Below the pieces are notes generated by a model that saw only the letters and a program-made list of their open reading frames with translations, did no database searches and was not told the origin of the DNA. 8,869 nucleotides of DNA from Nitrospira sp. (lineage in GTDB: Bacteria > Nitrospirota > Nitrospiria > Nitrospirales > Nitrospiraceae). Positions 1 to 6,210 of this stretch are shown here, piece by piece (position 1 is the first letter of the stretch; every line of letters starts with the position of its first letter). Both the position numbers and the translations under genes were made by a program. The stretch is taken from assembly GCA_025363325.1 (NCBI GenBank), contig JANYEF010000227.1, positions 1-8,869 of the forward strand, written 5' to 3'.

Positions 1-1
1 C

Positions 2-2005
2 ACGCTGGGCAATGTGCTGCCATCGTGCATCGTTGAATTTACGGCGACACCGGCACGGGAGAAGACTCCATCGAACGTGCTGCATCGCATCTCGGCGGCT
101 GAATTGAAAACCGCGCAGATGGTGAAGCTGCCATTGCGAGTTATCACGCGGCATCCAAGCCAGCGAGATCAACTGCTGGCGGAGGCGATCACGCTACGTG
201 CCGATCTCGAAAAGCTGGCTGTGGCCGAGGGTCAACAGACGGGCGAGTATATCCGGCCTATTCTCTTGATCCAGGCTGAGCGTGTCGATGCCTGTGAGCC
301 GCTACGCGACCGGCTGGTGCGCGAGTTCAACCTATCGAAGGACGAGGTGAAAATCTCCGTCGGCAGGCTCGATGAGTTGAAAGATGTGAAGGATATTTCG
401 TCGCCGAAGTGCCCGGTACGCGTGATTATCACGGTCGAAAAGCTGCGGGAGGGATGGGATTGCCCGTTTGCCTACGTGTTATGCAGTCTCAAGGAGACAC
501 GCTCGGCTACGGCCATCGAGCAGATCGTCGGACGCATTCTCCGGCTGCCACTCGCCCAGACGAAGCGGCATCCCGATCTCAACTGCGCCTATGCCTTCTC
601 GGTATCGGATTCGATTACGGATGTGCTTGCGGAGTTGCGCGAGGCGCTGGAGCATAACGGCTTCACGGCAGCGGAGGCCGAGCGGATCATCATTCCGGTG
701 CCGCAAGGCACACTCCCGCTCGGTGTGCAGCCACAGACCGTGCGCGTGGCGCCGAGTGCCATTGATGCGACGGTGGTACCCATCCAGGTATTGGCCCTTG
801 CCGGGAAAGTACGAATCGATACCGCAACAGGCGAGATCACCATCGTGGTCCCGCTCGATCATGCTGACACGGAGAAGCTGAAGAGTTGCGTCAAGACTCC
901 CGAAGCCAAGGTTCAGGTGGAGGAAGCTGTCGCGCTTGTGCGGGAAGCGGAGAAGGCGTTCGGCGGCAGTGGGGCAACGCGGGCACCCTCGCCGTATGAA
1001 CGGCAACTGGATTTTCTCGTGCCGCTGCTCTGTGTCCTCGAAAACGGGACTCTCTATGAGTTTGAGAGCACGTTTCTGATCGAGCACCCCTGGAAACTCA
1101 GCGAGAAAGATGCCTCGCTGCCAGAGGACTATAGCCCTCTGGTACGTCCCTACGGCAAAGCCGGACTGGTGGACATCGGAGTCAAAGGCGAGGTGCAAAC
1201 CAGCGTGATCCGAGAAACTCCGGGGGCGGATTTTGTCGGCACGTTGCATCAGCAAGTGCTTCAACTCGGTGGTGCGAGCGAATGGTCGCTCGAAAGCCTT
1301 GTCGCGTGGTTGGACCGGGAAATTGACCATCCGGACGTTCCAGCCGGTGAGTCGGCGGAGTTTCTGAGAAAAGTCGTCCGAGGACTTACGGCGAAGTTGG
1401 GTATGACGGAGATCAGCACTCTTGCGCTTGATCGTTTTCGCCTCCGCGATGAGATTGCAGCACGTATTCAGGAGCATCGAAAAAACGAGCGCAAGGCCTC
1501 GTTTCAGTTGTTGCTTCTCCCGGATTCGCCGCTAACCGTTGACGAAGGGCGCACAATCAACTTCAAGACGATGGGCTATGAACCGAGCCGTGTCTATGAA
1601 GGGGGCTTTCAGTTTCAAAAACACTATTTCGGGCCAAAGCCTGGAGAACTATCCGAAAAGACGGCGGAGGGTCATGTCACGGAAGAGTTTCGATGCGCGC
1701 AGTTCCTCGATGGTTTGCCGCAAGTGCAGTTTTGGGTTCGGAACCTCCCTCGCAAGCCCACGTCATTCCGACTGCAAACTTCAACAGACTGGTTTTATCC
1801 AGACTTTCTTTGCCAGTTGACAGACGGGCGTGTGCTTGCGGTCGAGTATAAAGGGAAGCATCTGTACGACGGTGTCGATGCTGAGGAGAAGCGAGTGGTC
1901 GGATCTGTGTGGGCTTCCCGGAGCGGTGGCCGATGTCTGTTCGAGATGCCGACCGAGGGCGACTTTTCAGGCCTTACCAGGACCGTTCAGCCCCTGTCGA
2001 GATAG
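2..2005 (+). CDS. Type III restriction-like helicase-nuclease (Res subunit), 5' truncated by window edge
   Basis: The protein is a superfamily 2 DEAD/DEAH helicase with a C-terminal nuclease, the architecture of type III restriction Res subunits. ATP-driven translocation along DNA would be coupled to cleavage, normally with a Mod methyltransferase partner. The open frame enters at base 2, so the true start lies upstream; numbering here takes the GTG at base 14 as residue 1. Visible in order: motif III (TATP, about 10-13), motif V (EKLREGWD, 142-149), motif VI (Q170-x2-G173-R174-x2-R177) and a C-terminal PD-(D/E)xK nuclease site (D597 in FYPDF, then E611 and K613 in VEYKG). The end, with WASRSGGRCLF, looks like the normal family terminus, so the gene is intact at the 3' side. 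Motifs I and II (Walker A and DExH) and any mod gene must lie left of the window. No frameshift is seen. Whether it is a true type III enzyme or a solitary helicase-nuclease cannot be decided here. Confidence 0.9.
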   Translation, partial: TLGNVLPSCIVEFTATPAREKTPSNVLHRISAAELKTAQMVKLPLRVITRHPSQRDQLLAEAITLRADLEKLAVAEGQQTGEYIRPILLIQAERVDACEPLRDRLVREFNLSKDEVKISVGRLDELKDVKDISSPKCPVRVIITVEKLREGWDCPFAYVLCSLKETRSATAIEQIVGRILRLPLAQTKRHPDLNCAYAFSVSDSITDVLAELREALEHNGFTAAEAERIIIPVPQGTLPLGVQPQTVRVAPSAIDATVVPIQVLALAGKVRIDTATGEITIVVPLDHADTEKLKSCVKTPEAKVQVEEAVALVREAEKAFGGSGATRAPSPYERQLDFLVPLLCVLENGTLYEFESTFLIEHPWKLSEKDASLPEDYSPLVRPYGKAGLVDIGVKGEVQTSVIRETPGADFVGTLHQQVLQLGGASEWSLESLVAWLDREIDHPDVPAGESAEFLRKVVRGLTAKLGMTEISTLALDRFRLRDEIAARIQEHRKNERKASFQLLLLPDSPLTVDEGRTINFKTMGYEPSRVYEGGFQFQKHYFGPKPGELSEKTAEGHVTEEFRCAQFLDGLPQVQFWVRNLPRKPTSFRLQTSTDWFYPDFLCQLTDGRVLAVEYKGKHLYDGVDAEEKRVVGSVWASRSGGRCLFEMPTEGDFSGLTRTVQPLSR

Positions 2006-2074
2006 CGACATATCATAACTGTGGGTGTTCTCTCTCATCTTCAGTAAGCCAAACAACGCTTCACAGGGCTAGTC

Positions 2075-2104
2075 TTGTTTTCCCGCCAACCTCTTCGCTA
2101 TACT
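2075..2104 (+). promoter_or_regulatory. Putative sigma70-type promoter giving a leaderless transcript
   Basis: TTGTTT (2075-2080) and TATACT (2099-2104) are separated by 18 nt. TATACT matches 5 of 6 consensus -10 bases. Only seven bases lie between the -10 box and the ATG at 2112, so transcription would start at or beside the start codon. No Shine-Dalgarno-like sequence precedes that ATG. Inferred by eye from consensus only. Confidence 0.4.
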
Positions 2105-2111
2105 CCACGGC

Positions 2112-2399
2112 ATGAGTATCAGAAAAGGCGGCGGGACTTGGGAGCCGATGCTGTTGGGGATTGAGCCCAGGAACTGCACGGTCTGCAAGGAAGGGCTCTA
2201 CCGCAACAAGACGTTTTTCAGCGGCGGGTGGTCTCGGTGCGCCTTGTGCGAAGAGTTTGTCCATTACAGTTGCCTGGCCAGTGGTAAAGTCTCGTTCCTG
2301 AAAGCCCGCCCTCGGGTGTGCAAGACCTGCCGTGCTGCCCAAGGGGACATCCCCTCTCCTTCGCCGAAGGTCGCGGCTCCAGTGGCCGTCGGGTCGTGA
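2112..2399 (+). CDS. Small C4HC3 zinc-finger protein (PHD-finger-like)
   Basis: A 95-residue Cys-rich protein. Its potential metal ligands are C22-x2-C25-x17-C43-x2-C46-x4-H51-x2-C54-x15-C70-x2-C73. This spacing fits the C4HC3 cross-brace consensus of PHD fingers, which are mainly eukaryotic and bind histone tails or other peptides. Residues around it are also finger-like: an aromatic-rich stretch (FFSGGW, 35-40) before C43, and HYSCL around H51 and C54. The last 20 residues are a Pro/Ala/Ser-rich tail. The ATG at 2112 has no Shine-Dalgarno but sits seven bases after a -10-like box. Its TGA overlaps the GTG of the next gene (GTGA), implying translational coupling to a membrane protein. Zinc binding by two sites is inferred from the pattern. 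Function is unknown; it could equally be a RING- or double-zinc-ribbon-like fold. It is not a shadow: the paired CxxC spacing argues for real coding. Confidence 0.7.
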   Translation: MSIRKGGGTWEPMLLGIEPRNCTVCKEGLYRNKTFFSGGWSRCALCEEFVHYSCLASGKVSFLKARPRVCKTCRAAQGDIPSPSPKVAAPVAVGS

Positions 2400-2731
2400 A
2401 TCCCAGCTCACAATCAAGTTCAGTGGAAGCCCGCCCGGGCTGGTATGCCTTTTTCCCCAACACAGTCCGGTTCGTTCTGGCGCCGCTGATTCTCCTCTTC
2501 AGTGGATATTTCACGGCGAACTTCATCATTAGCGGTTCCTACACCTGGCCGCGGACCAGTCGGACGTTGGGGCTGATGCTCACGGTGCTGATCCTCTCCC
2601 ATGAGTTCGTCTACAAGGAGCAACTGTCGCGCAACGAGTCGCCGGGCCGTGCGCGGGCGGCAGTGCTCTATTCGTGTGCGCTCCCCTATGTGCTCGGTGT
2701 GTTGGTGATGTTGGCTCTGTGGGCGCTGTAG
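2396..2731 (+). CDS. Small three-helix membrane protein, unrecognised
   Basis: A predicted inner-membrane protein of 111 residues. The GTG at 2396 was chosen because it overlaps the TGA of the zinc-finger gene by four bases (GTGA). The frame stays open further upstream, but that stretch only shadows the zinc-finger coding sequence. Three hydrophobic segments are visible: one starting near VRFVLAPLILLFSGYF, a second around TLGLMLTVLILS, and a C-terminal one containing YVLGVLVMLALWAL. A charged loop (KEQLSRNESPGRAR) lies between the second and third. No catalytic motif is seen and I do not recognise the family. No good Shine-Dalgarno precedes the GTG, so expression probably depends on translation of the upstream gene. 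It ends right before a palindromic repeat. Coupling suggests it works with, or anchors, the zinc-finger protein; that is inference. Confidence 0.6.
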   Translation: MNPSSQSSSVEARPGWYAFFPNTVRFVLAPLILLFSGYFTANFIISGSYTWPRTSRTLGLMLTVLILSHEFVYKEQLSRNESPGRARAAVLYSCALPYVLGVLVMLALWAL

Positions 2732-2736
2732 CTTGG

Positions 2737-2861
2737 CAGGATGCTGAAAAAAACCGCCAGCGGCGTTCTCGCCTTGAACGCATCCTCAACGTAGCCAGGG
2801 GCTACGCCTCCGGTGCGTTCATCGGCTGCGGCCTTGCTGGACGGTCTTTTTGAGCATCCTG
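2737..2861 (+). repeat. Palindromic intergenic element, copy 1 (forward)
   Basis: A 125-bp near-palindrome bounded by CAGGATGCT (2737-2745) and AGCATCCTG (2853-2861). Inside the outer stem lie a conserved loop (GTTCTCG on the left, GCGGCC on the right), then a 7-bp stem GAACGCA (2776-2782) / TGCGTTC (2814-2820). Next come a 7/7 internal loop TCCTCAA / CCTCCGG and an apical 7-bp stem CGTAGCC (2790-2796) / GGCTACG (2800-2806) with a three-base loop. Its last 26 bases (2836-2861) recur exactly, in reverse complement, at 3434-3459. It starts six bases after the membrane gene's stop codon and could act as a 3' hairpin, but the poly-T run sits within the stem arm, so it is not a classic intrinsic terminator. 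Confidence 0.85.
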
Positions 2862-2912
2862 TGCGGCATTATCTTCTAAATAGGGACCGTTGAATTTTCA
2901 CCGTACCACAGC

Positions 2913-2927
2913 AGTTTTCTGAAAACT
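2913..2927. promoter_or_regulatory. Perfect 7-1-7 palindrome upstream of the tandem zinc-module gene
   Basis: AGTTTTC-T-GAAAACT is a perfect inverted repeat with a one-base centre, ending 32 bases before the ATG at 2960. Its size and position suit a dimeric repressor operator, or a very short hairpin. No convincing promoter could be fitted around it, so the regulatory role is a guess. Confidence 0.3.
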
Positions 2928-2959
2928 CCTAGTCGGTTGCCTTAGCGAGGGGACGATCC

Positions 2960-3328
2960 ATGGCAGAAATTATTCGCAGCGGCGCGTTTCTCCAGCAATG
3001 TTGGTCGGTGCATCCGCTCTGTCTGACGGTCAAGCGCGTGGAGCCGGAACGCATTGTGGTGCTTACTTGCAGTTCCTGCCGCATGGTGCATCGGGTGACC
3101 ACCGGTACAATTACCAGACAAGTATCGACGGGGGATTCCTCCTTGCCTGAATCGGATCCTGCGCAGCCGGATGGGCTCGTAGCGCTCAAGACTTGTATGG
3201 GCACCCATGCTCCCGCCCTTTCGGTTCGGGAGATGGATGTGTTTCAAGATGCGGTGTGGGTCCGCTGTGCGGAATGTCGGGCGCAGTATGATCTGACCGT
3301 CTTTCAGTTTGAAACACATCAGAAATAG
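2960..3328 (+). CDS. Small protein with two tandem C-x3-H...C-x2-C zinc-binding-like modules
   Basis: A 122-residue protein of unrecognised family. It contains an internal duplication. Module 1 has C14-x3-H18-x18-C37-x2-C40; module 2 has C79-x3-H83-x19-C103-x2-C106. Between the ligands the modules align (L-T-V at 22-24 with L-S-V at 87-89, hydrophobic VVLTC with VWVRC, CR after each second pair). Each module therefore resembles a roughly 40-residue zinc ribbon with a CxxxH half-site and a CxxC knuckle. A Ser/Asp/Pro-rich linker (about 56-70) joins them. There is no signal peptide or membrane segment, so it is probably cytoplasmic. The start is well supported: GAGGGG (2947-2952) lies seven bases before ATG. 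The gene stands alone, bracketed by palindromic copies 1 and 2 in opposite orientation. Zinc binding is inferred; DNA, RNA or protein partners are unknown. Confidence 0.7.
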   Translation: MAEIIRSGAFLQQCWSVHPLCLTVKRVEPERIVVLTCSSCRMVHRVTTGTITRQVSTGDSSLPESDPAQPDGLVALKTCMGTHAPALSVREMDVFQDAVWVRCAECRAQYDLTVFQFETHQK

Positions 3329-3431
3329 CCGGCGTCCTTTGGGCGTTTCCTCTCTATCAGGCTGTGGGAAAGCTTAGTGTATGCCCAAATCCCACTGTGA
3401 TCGTCAGAATGGTGTTGGCGCAAGAACGGTT

Positions 3432-3557
3432 CGCAGGATGCTCAAAAAGACCGTCCAGCGCGGCCGCAGCGAGCGAAGGGGCGAGGCGTACGCTTCGGTA
3501 CGTTGAGCCTCTGAGCGATGCGAGAACAAAGCTGGCGGACTTTTTCAGCATCCTGCG
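3432..3557 (-). repeat. Palindromic intergenic element, copy 2 (inverted relative to copy 1)
   Basis: A 126-bp near-palindrome with ends CGCAGGATGCT (3432-3442) and AGCATCCTGCG (3547-3557). Read on the minus strand it has the same order of landmarks as copy 1: GTTCTCG, then CTCAACGTAC, a loop, GTACGCCTC, GCGGCC and the shared 26-base right arm. The apical stem is CGTAC (3487-3491) / GTACG (3498-3502). The middle 7-bp stem seen in copies 1 and 3 is not clean here. The element ends only nine bases before the ATG at 3567. Confidence 0.85.
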
Positions 3558-3566
3558 AACCGATTG

Positions 3567-4187
3567 ATGACCATGCCATCTCAGTTTACTCACGAAGAAG
3601 CGGTCTTGATGGCCGATCAGCGCTTCTTTCGCGCCAAGGCGCAGATCATGGCGAAGGTACGCCACTTGCTCGCAGCCACGCATGCGGCGTTGAAAGAGGA
3701 AGTGGCGTTAGCCTCGCTCGTGACCCCGCCGGATTTCGATCCCACCAACTGTCACTTTGTGAAGGGCGAGCATCTCGAATTCTTTCCCTACCAATATCTG
3801 GATTTTCCGAAACACTTTCACGACTCGAACGCCTTTGCTTTTCGGACGCTCTTCTGGTGGGGGCACCACGTCGTGTGCGCCTTGATACTGGAGGGGGAGG
3901 GGCTCAAGCAGTACAAGGTACGAATCGTGGATCGGTTTCATCAGCTCGCCGGGCAGGGGTTGGAACTGTCGTTGGCACCGACGTTGTGGGAATGGAACTG
4001 CGGCGAGGGGTACACGTTGCCGATTACCCACGATCGCAAGGCGCAGATTGCCGCCGTGTTGGCCGAACGGTCTTTTCTGAAGATCGTCCGCTTCCTGCCG
4101 TTCACCGATCCAAGGATTCAGTCGGGCCAAGTGCCGGAATTTAGCCGCGAAACCTTTCGGGCCATTTTACCGATCGTGACCCGCTAG
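3567..4187 (+). CDS. Conserved-looking hypothetical protein, 206 residues
   Basis: I do not recognise this family. The soluble-looking protein begins with a charged, helical stretch (residues 8-48), followed by an aromatic and His-rich block (about 63-101). This block contains H63, H69, FFPYQY (72-77), DFPKHFH (79-85) and WWGHH (97-101). Many histidines, C62 and acidic residues could suit metal binding, but no known motif is evident. No signal peptide or transmembrane segment is seen. The start is uncertain: TTG 3564, ATG 3567 and ATG 3573 are in frame, and none has a Shine-Dalgarno because palindromic copy 2 ends at 3557. ATG 3567 is the conservative choice. The frame is closed upstream by TGA at 3504, inside the repeat. 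The gene is monocistronic and lies between copy 2 and the 9-nt repeat element. Consistent long open coding supports a real gene. Confidence 0.75.
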   Translation: MTMPSQFTHEEAVLMADQRFFRAKAQIMAKVRHLLAATHAALKEEVALASLVTPPDFDPTNCHFVKGEHLEFFPYQYLDFPKHFHDSNAFAFRTLFWWGHHVVCALILEGEGLKQYKVRIVDRFHQLAGQGLELSLAPTLWEWNCGEGYTLPITHDRKAQIAAVLAERSFLKIVRFLPFTDPRIQSGQVPEFSRETFRAILPIVTR

Positions 4188-4259
4188 CAGGCCGCTGGAA
4201 AACTATCGTGGCATGCGAGCACTTCATGAGTTCGCACGCCTGGCGCAATTCCGGTCTGT

Positions 4260-4340
4260 CTGGTCCATCTGGTTTGTTTAGTTCATCGAATTGGTCTGGT
4301 TCAACCAAACAAACGAGACAAACCAAATAAACCCAATAAC
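4260..4340. repeat. Degenerate 9-nt repeat array that switches strand at its centre
   Basis: Five TG-rich 9-mers (CTGGTCCAT, CTGGTTTGT, TTAGTTCAT, CGAATTGGT, CTGGTTCAA; 4260-4304) are followed directly by four CA-rich 9-mers (CCAAACAAA, CGAGACAAA, CCAAATAAA, CCCAATAAC; 4305-4340). The second set resembles the complement of the first, so the array can fold back in several registers, for example GGTTTG (4271-4276) with CAAACC (4319-4324) and TTGGT (4291-4295) with ACCAA (4304-4308). It occupies the space after the stop codon at 4187. Function unknown. Confidence 0.65.
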
Positions 4341-4354
4341 AGTCTTTTTTCATT

Positions 4355-4376
4355 GGCGGACTTTTTCAGCATCCTG
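4355..4376 (-). repeat. Solo arm of the palindromic element family
   Basis: These 22 bases, ending in TTTTTCAGCATCCTG, match the right end of copy 2 (from GGCGGAC at 3534 to the end of its CATCCTG). The opposite arm with CTCAAAAAGACC is absent. A weak counterpart, CAGGCCGCTGGAAAA, begins at 4188 just after the stop codon. The interval between them is filled by the 9-nt array, suggesting a degenerated or hybrid element. Confidence 0.65.
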
Positions 4377-4389
4377 TTTACGTCGGTAT

Positions 4390-4418
4390 TTGTCTCTGAT
4401 CAGTAACTTGGGTAAACT
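4390..4418 (+). promoter_or_regulatory. Putative sigma70-type promoter for the lipoprotein gene
   Basis: TTGTCT (4390-4395) and TAAACT (4413-4418) are 17 bases apart, the optimal spacing. A start near 4425 would give a leader of about 40 bases that includes the strong Shine-Dalgarno at 4451-4459. Found by eye; the only good promoter match in this gap. Confidence 0.45.
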
Positions 4419-4465
4419 GGGCTTGCTTCAACGGTGGGGCGGCCAATCGCAAGGAGGGTGAAATT

Positions 4466-5122
4466 GTGAAACAGACGATGGGACGACTGGGCATCGGTAT
4501 CGTGTTCTCGGCCAGCTTGCTGATGGGAGCAGGCTGCGGGGGCACCGGAAAAACGTTCTATCTGGATCTTCAGCAGAAACAAACGGCGGCGCAATATCTG
4601 GAGCCGGAACCGGTCAGGATCGTCATCGAAACCTTCGAGGATCGGCGACTGGAGAAGAGTCGGCTCGGTCTGCGGACTCATTTGTGGGGCGGGGTGAGCT
4701 ACTTCAACGTGGCAGGGGAGCGGCCAGGAGACGTGATGGCTCAGGCCCTTGCCGATCGTCTAAAAACGCGCGGATGGAAGGATCGGGCCTGGACGGTGCG
4801 AATGGCGTCCAGCGGGGCCGTGACGACTCTGAACGATGCCGACATCGTCATCAGCGGGCAGCTGCTCGATTTTTCAGCGAACGCCAAGAGCCGATTCTTC
4901 TCGACGTTGGTGAATACGAGCAGCAAAATGGTAATCACCGCAAGAAACCTTGGCGACCAGAGCAGGACGATCAGAGGTGTCGAGGGGGCACAACGCGATA
5001 CCGTGGTCTGGTTTAGCGAAGACGATGTGCAACAGTTACTGACGGCGACCCTGAAGGACGGCATCGATCGGTTCCTCGACGATACGACGATCGAGCAGAA
5101 GGCTTTGCGACCGGCACGTTGA
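4466..5122 (+). CDS. Predicted lipoprotein, YajG-like or transport-auxiliary type
   Basis: A 218-residue exported protein. The N-terminus has Lys/Arg, a hydrophobic core (about 8-20) and a lipobox-like MGAGC, placing the lipidated cysteine at C24. The -3 position is Gly, which is less usual than Leu. The mature part begins FYLDLQ, continues with a PVRIVIETFEDRR strand, and has a DADIVISGQLLDF segment near residue 124. It ends in a helix (DDVQQLLTATLKDGIDRFLDD). This strand-helix order recalls YajG and ABC-transport auxiliary lipoproteins, but family assignment is tentative. The GTG start is well supported: AAGGAGGGTG (4451-4460) lies just upstream. The next gene begins 26 bases downstream, probably in one operon. 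Likely anchored in the inner leaflet of the outer membrane or in the inner membrane; no Asp at +2 to signal inner-membrane retention (residue 25 is Gly). Confidence 0.75.
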   Translation: MKQTMGRLGIGIVFSASLLMGAGCGGTGKTFYLDLQQKQTAAQYLEPEPVRIVIETFEDRRLEKSRLGLRTHLWGGVSYFNVAGERPGDVMAQALADRLKTRGWKDRAWTVRMASSGAVTTLNDADIVISGQLLDFSANAKSRFFSTLVNTSSKMVITARNLGDQSRTIRGVEGAQRDTVVWFSEDDVQQLLTATLKDGIDRFLDDTTIEQKALRPAR

Positions 5123-5148
5123 TGAGCCGGGGGAAGAGATGACCCATC

Positions 5149-6210
5149 GTGCGTGAACGTCGCTGGGAAACGACGGCCCCACTGACCTTCGGTCAGGTGC
5201 TCGTCGTAGGCGAGCGGCTGGCTGCGTTGGGGTTGAAGCCTGCGGTGCCTGCGCGAGACGTCATTTGTTATGTCGAAGAATGGACGGTCGAGTCTCCTGA
5301 GGATTTCGACCAGCTGGACGCCTGGTCTACGGAAGATGTGACGCTGATCCAGGTCCGAGAGGGTTGGCGCGGCGATTTTTTTCTTCTAGCCGGGGCGTAC
5401 CACACGGTATACCAGCGCTATCAGGATGTGGGCACGTACTGCTCGATCAGCCATCCTTGGCGTATTCGCGATCCGTTACGGTTGCACGATCCCCGCAGCA
5501 TGCTCTGGCTGGGATTTCGCCATGCCCATTCGTTTATTCGGGTACGGCTCCAGACGAAAGAGGTCATCACCCCCGGCGAGACGCGTGGGGATGTCGAGCG
5601 GGAGCAGTGGCTGGAGGAACGGCGCACGGCGTTTCTCGAAGCGATCACGCTATTGGAGCTTCCCATCGAGACCTCGGTTGAGAAACAGCAGCTGATGTTG
5701 CGTCCGGTCGATCCCTCCGTGCCATTTTTCTGCTCCTGGCCCGACGCCTTCGGGCCTTGTCAGTTCGAATACAACACGGCAGACGCCTACGAGTTCCTCG
5801 TGCCAGCCAGTAAATTGGCCGCGACCTCTGCACCGGAACCAGCCAGCGTCCGAGCCTATCTGACAGGTTTTTCAGAGGACGCGCTTGGTGATTTTCAAGC
5901 GATTGATCCCACTGTCCGTTCCGTCTATCGCTGTTCTGTGCATTGTCCGCTCGACGATTTGCCGGAGATCCGATCTACGATCGATCCCGATGGCCGCCTC
6001 TATAGCACCCTCTGTGAGTTTCAAACACAGCAACTGCTTCCAGATGGAGAGGATGCCTCCGCCATTATCGGAATCGTCGGCAACGAGACGGGGTTTCACA
6101 TCGAAGTTCGTTTGAACCGAGCCCCACTGAGCGAAGATCTGATGGCCCCCTGGTTGGAACGGTTGATTGGGTGCCCGGTGGTGTATGCGCCGCTCCCTCC
6201 TTTCGTCTAG
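5149..6210 (+). CDS. Hypothetical protein, 353 residues, unrecognised
   Basis: I do not recognise this protein. It is Trp-, Glu- and Pro-rich and soluble-looking, with no signal peptide or transmembrane segment. Visible landmarks: YVEEWTVESPEDFDQLD (about 41-57), a basic central region with a Glu/Arg-rich helix (VEREQWLEERRTAFLEAI) and a second half with scattered cysteines (CSWPDAFGPC, CSVHCPLDD). It ends in LPPFV. The GTG at 5149 is the only workable early start, since TGA closes the frame at 5140; a GGGGGAAGAG stretch (5129-5138) lies upstream at a slightly long distance. An ATG at 5139 is in another frame and stops after five codons. The 26-base gap to the lipoprotein gene implies co-transcription. 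Palindromic copy 3 begins at the last base of its stop codon. The clean 1-kb frame makes it a confident gene of unknown role. Confidence 0.8.
   Translation: MRERRWETTAPLTFGQVLVVGERLAALGLKPAVPARDVICYVEEWTVESPEDFDQLDAWSTEDVTLIQVREGWRGDFFLLAGAYHTVYQRYQDVGTYCSISHPWRIRDPLRLHDPRSMLWLGFRHAHSFIRVRLQTKEVITPGETRGDVEREQWLEERRTAFLEAITLLELPIETSVEKQQLMLRPVDPSVPFFCSWPDAFGPCQFEYNTADAYEFLVPASKLAATSAPEPASVRAYLTGFSEDALGDFQAIDPTVRSVYRCSVHCPLDDLPEIRSTIDPDGRLYSTLCEFQTQQLLPDGEDASAIIGIVGNETGFHIEVRLNRAPLSEDLMAPWLERLIGCPVVYAPLPPFV

Noticed and set aside
479..1477. Long open frame on the minus strand (332 codons)
   Set aside because: Lies wholly inside the helicase-nuclease gene, whose motifs prove the + strand frame; the antisense product has no recognisable motif and typical shadow composition.
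2318..2731. A longer form of the membrane protein starting at GTG 2318, or a frameshifted fusion with the zinc-finger gene
   Set aside because: The 2318-2395 stretch only shadows the zinc-finger codons in another frame; no slippery heptamer is visible at the junction, and the GTGA overlap is an ordinary coupling arrangement.
3364..3395. GTGGGA ... TCCCAC inverted repeat after the tandem zinc-module gene
   Set aside because: Six pairs with a 20-base loop and no T run; too weak to call a terminator.
4141..4353. Minus-strand frame with a repetitive VCLVCLV product
   Set aside because: It simply translates the 9-nt array (a multiple of three), so periodic residues are expected without any coding.
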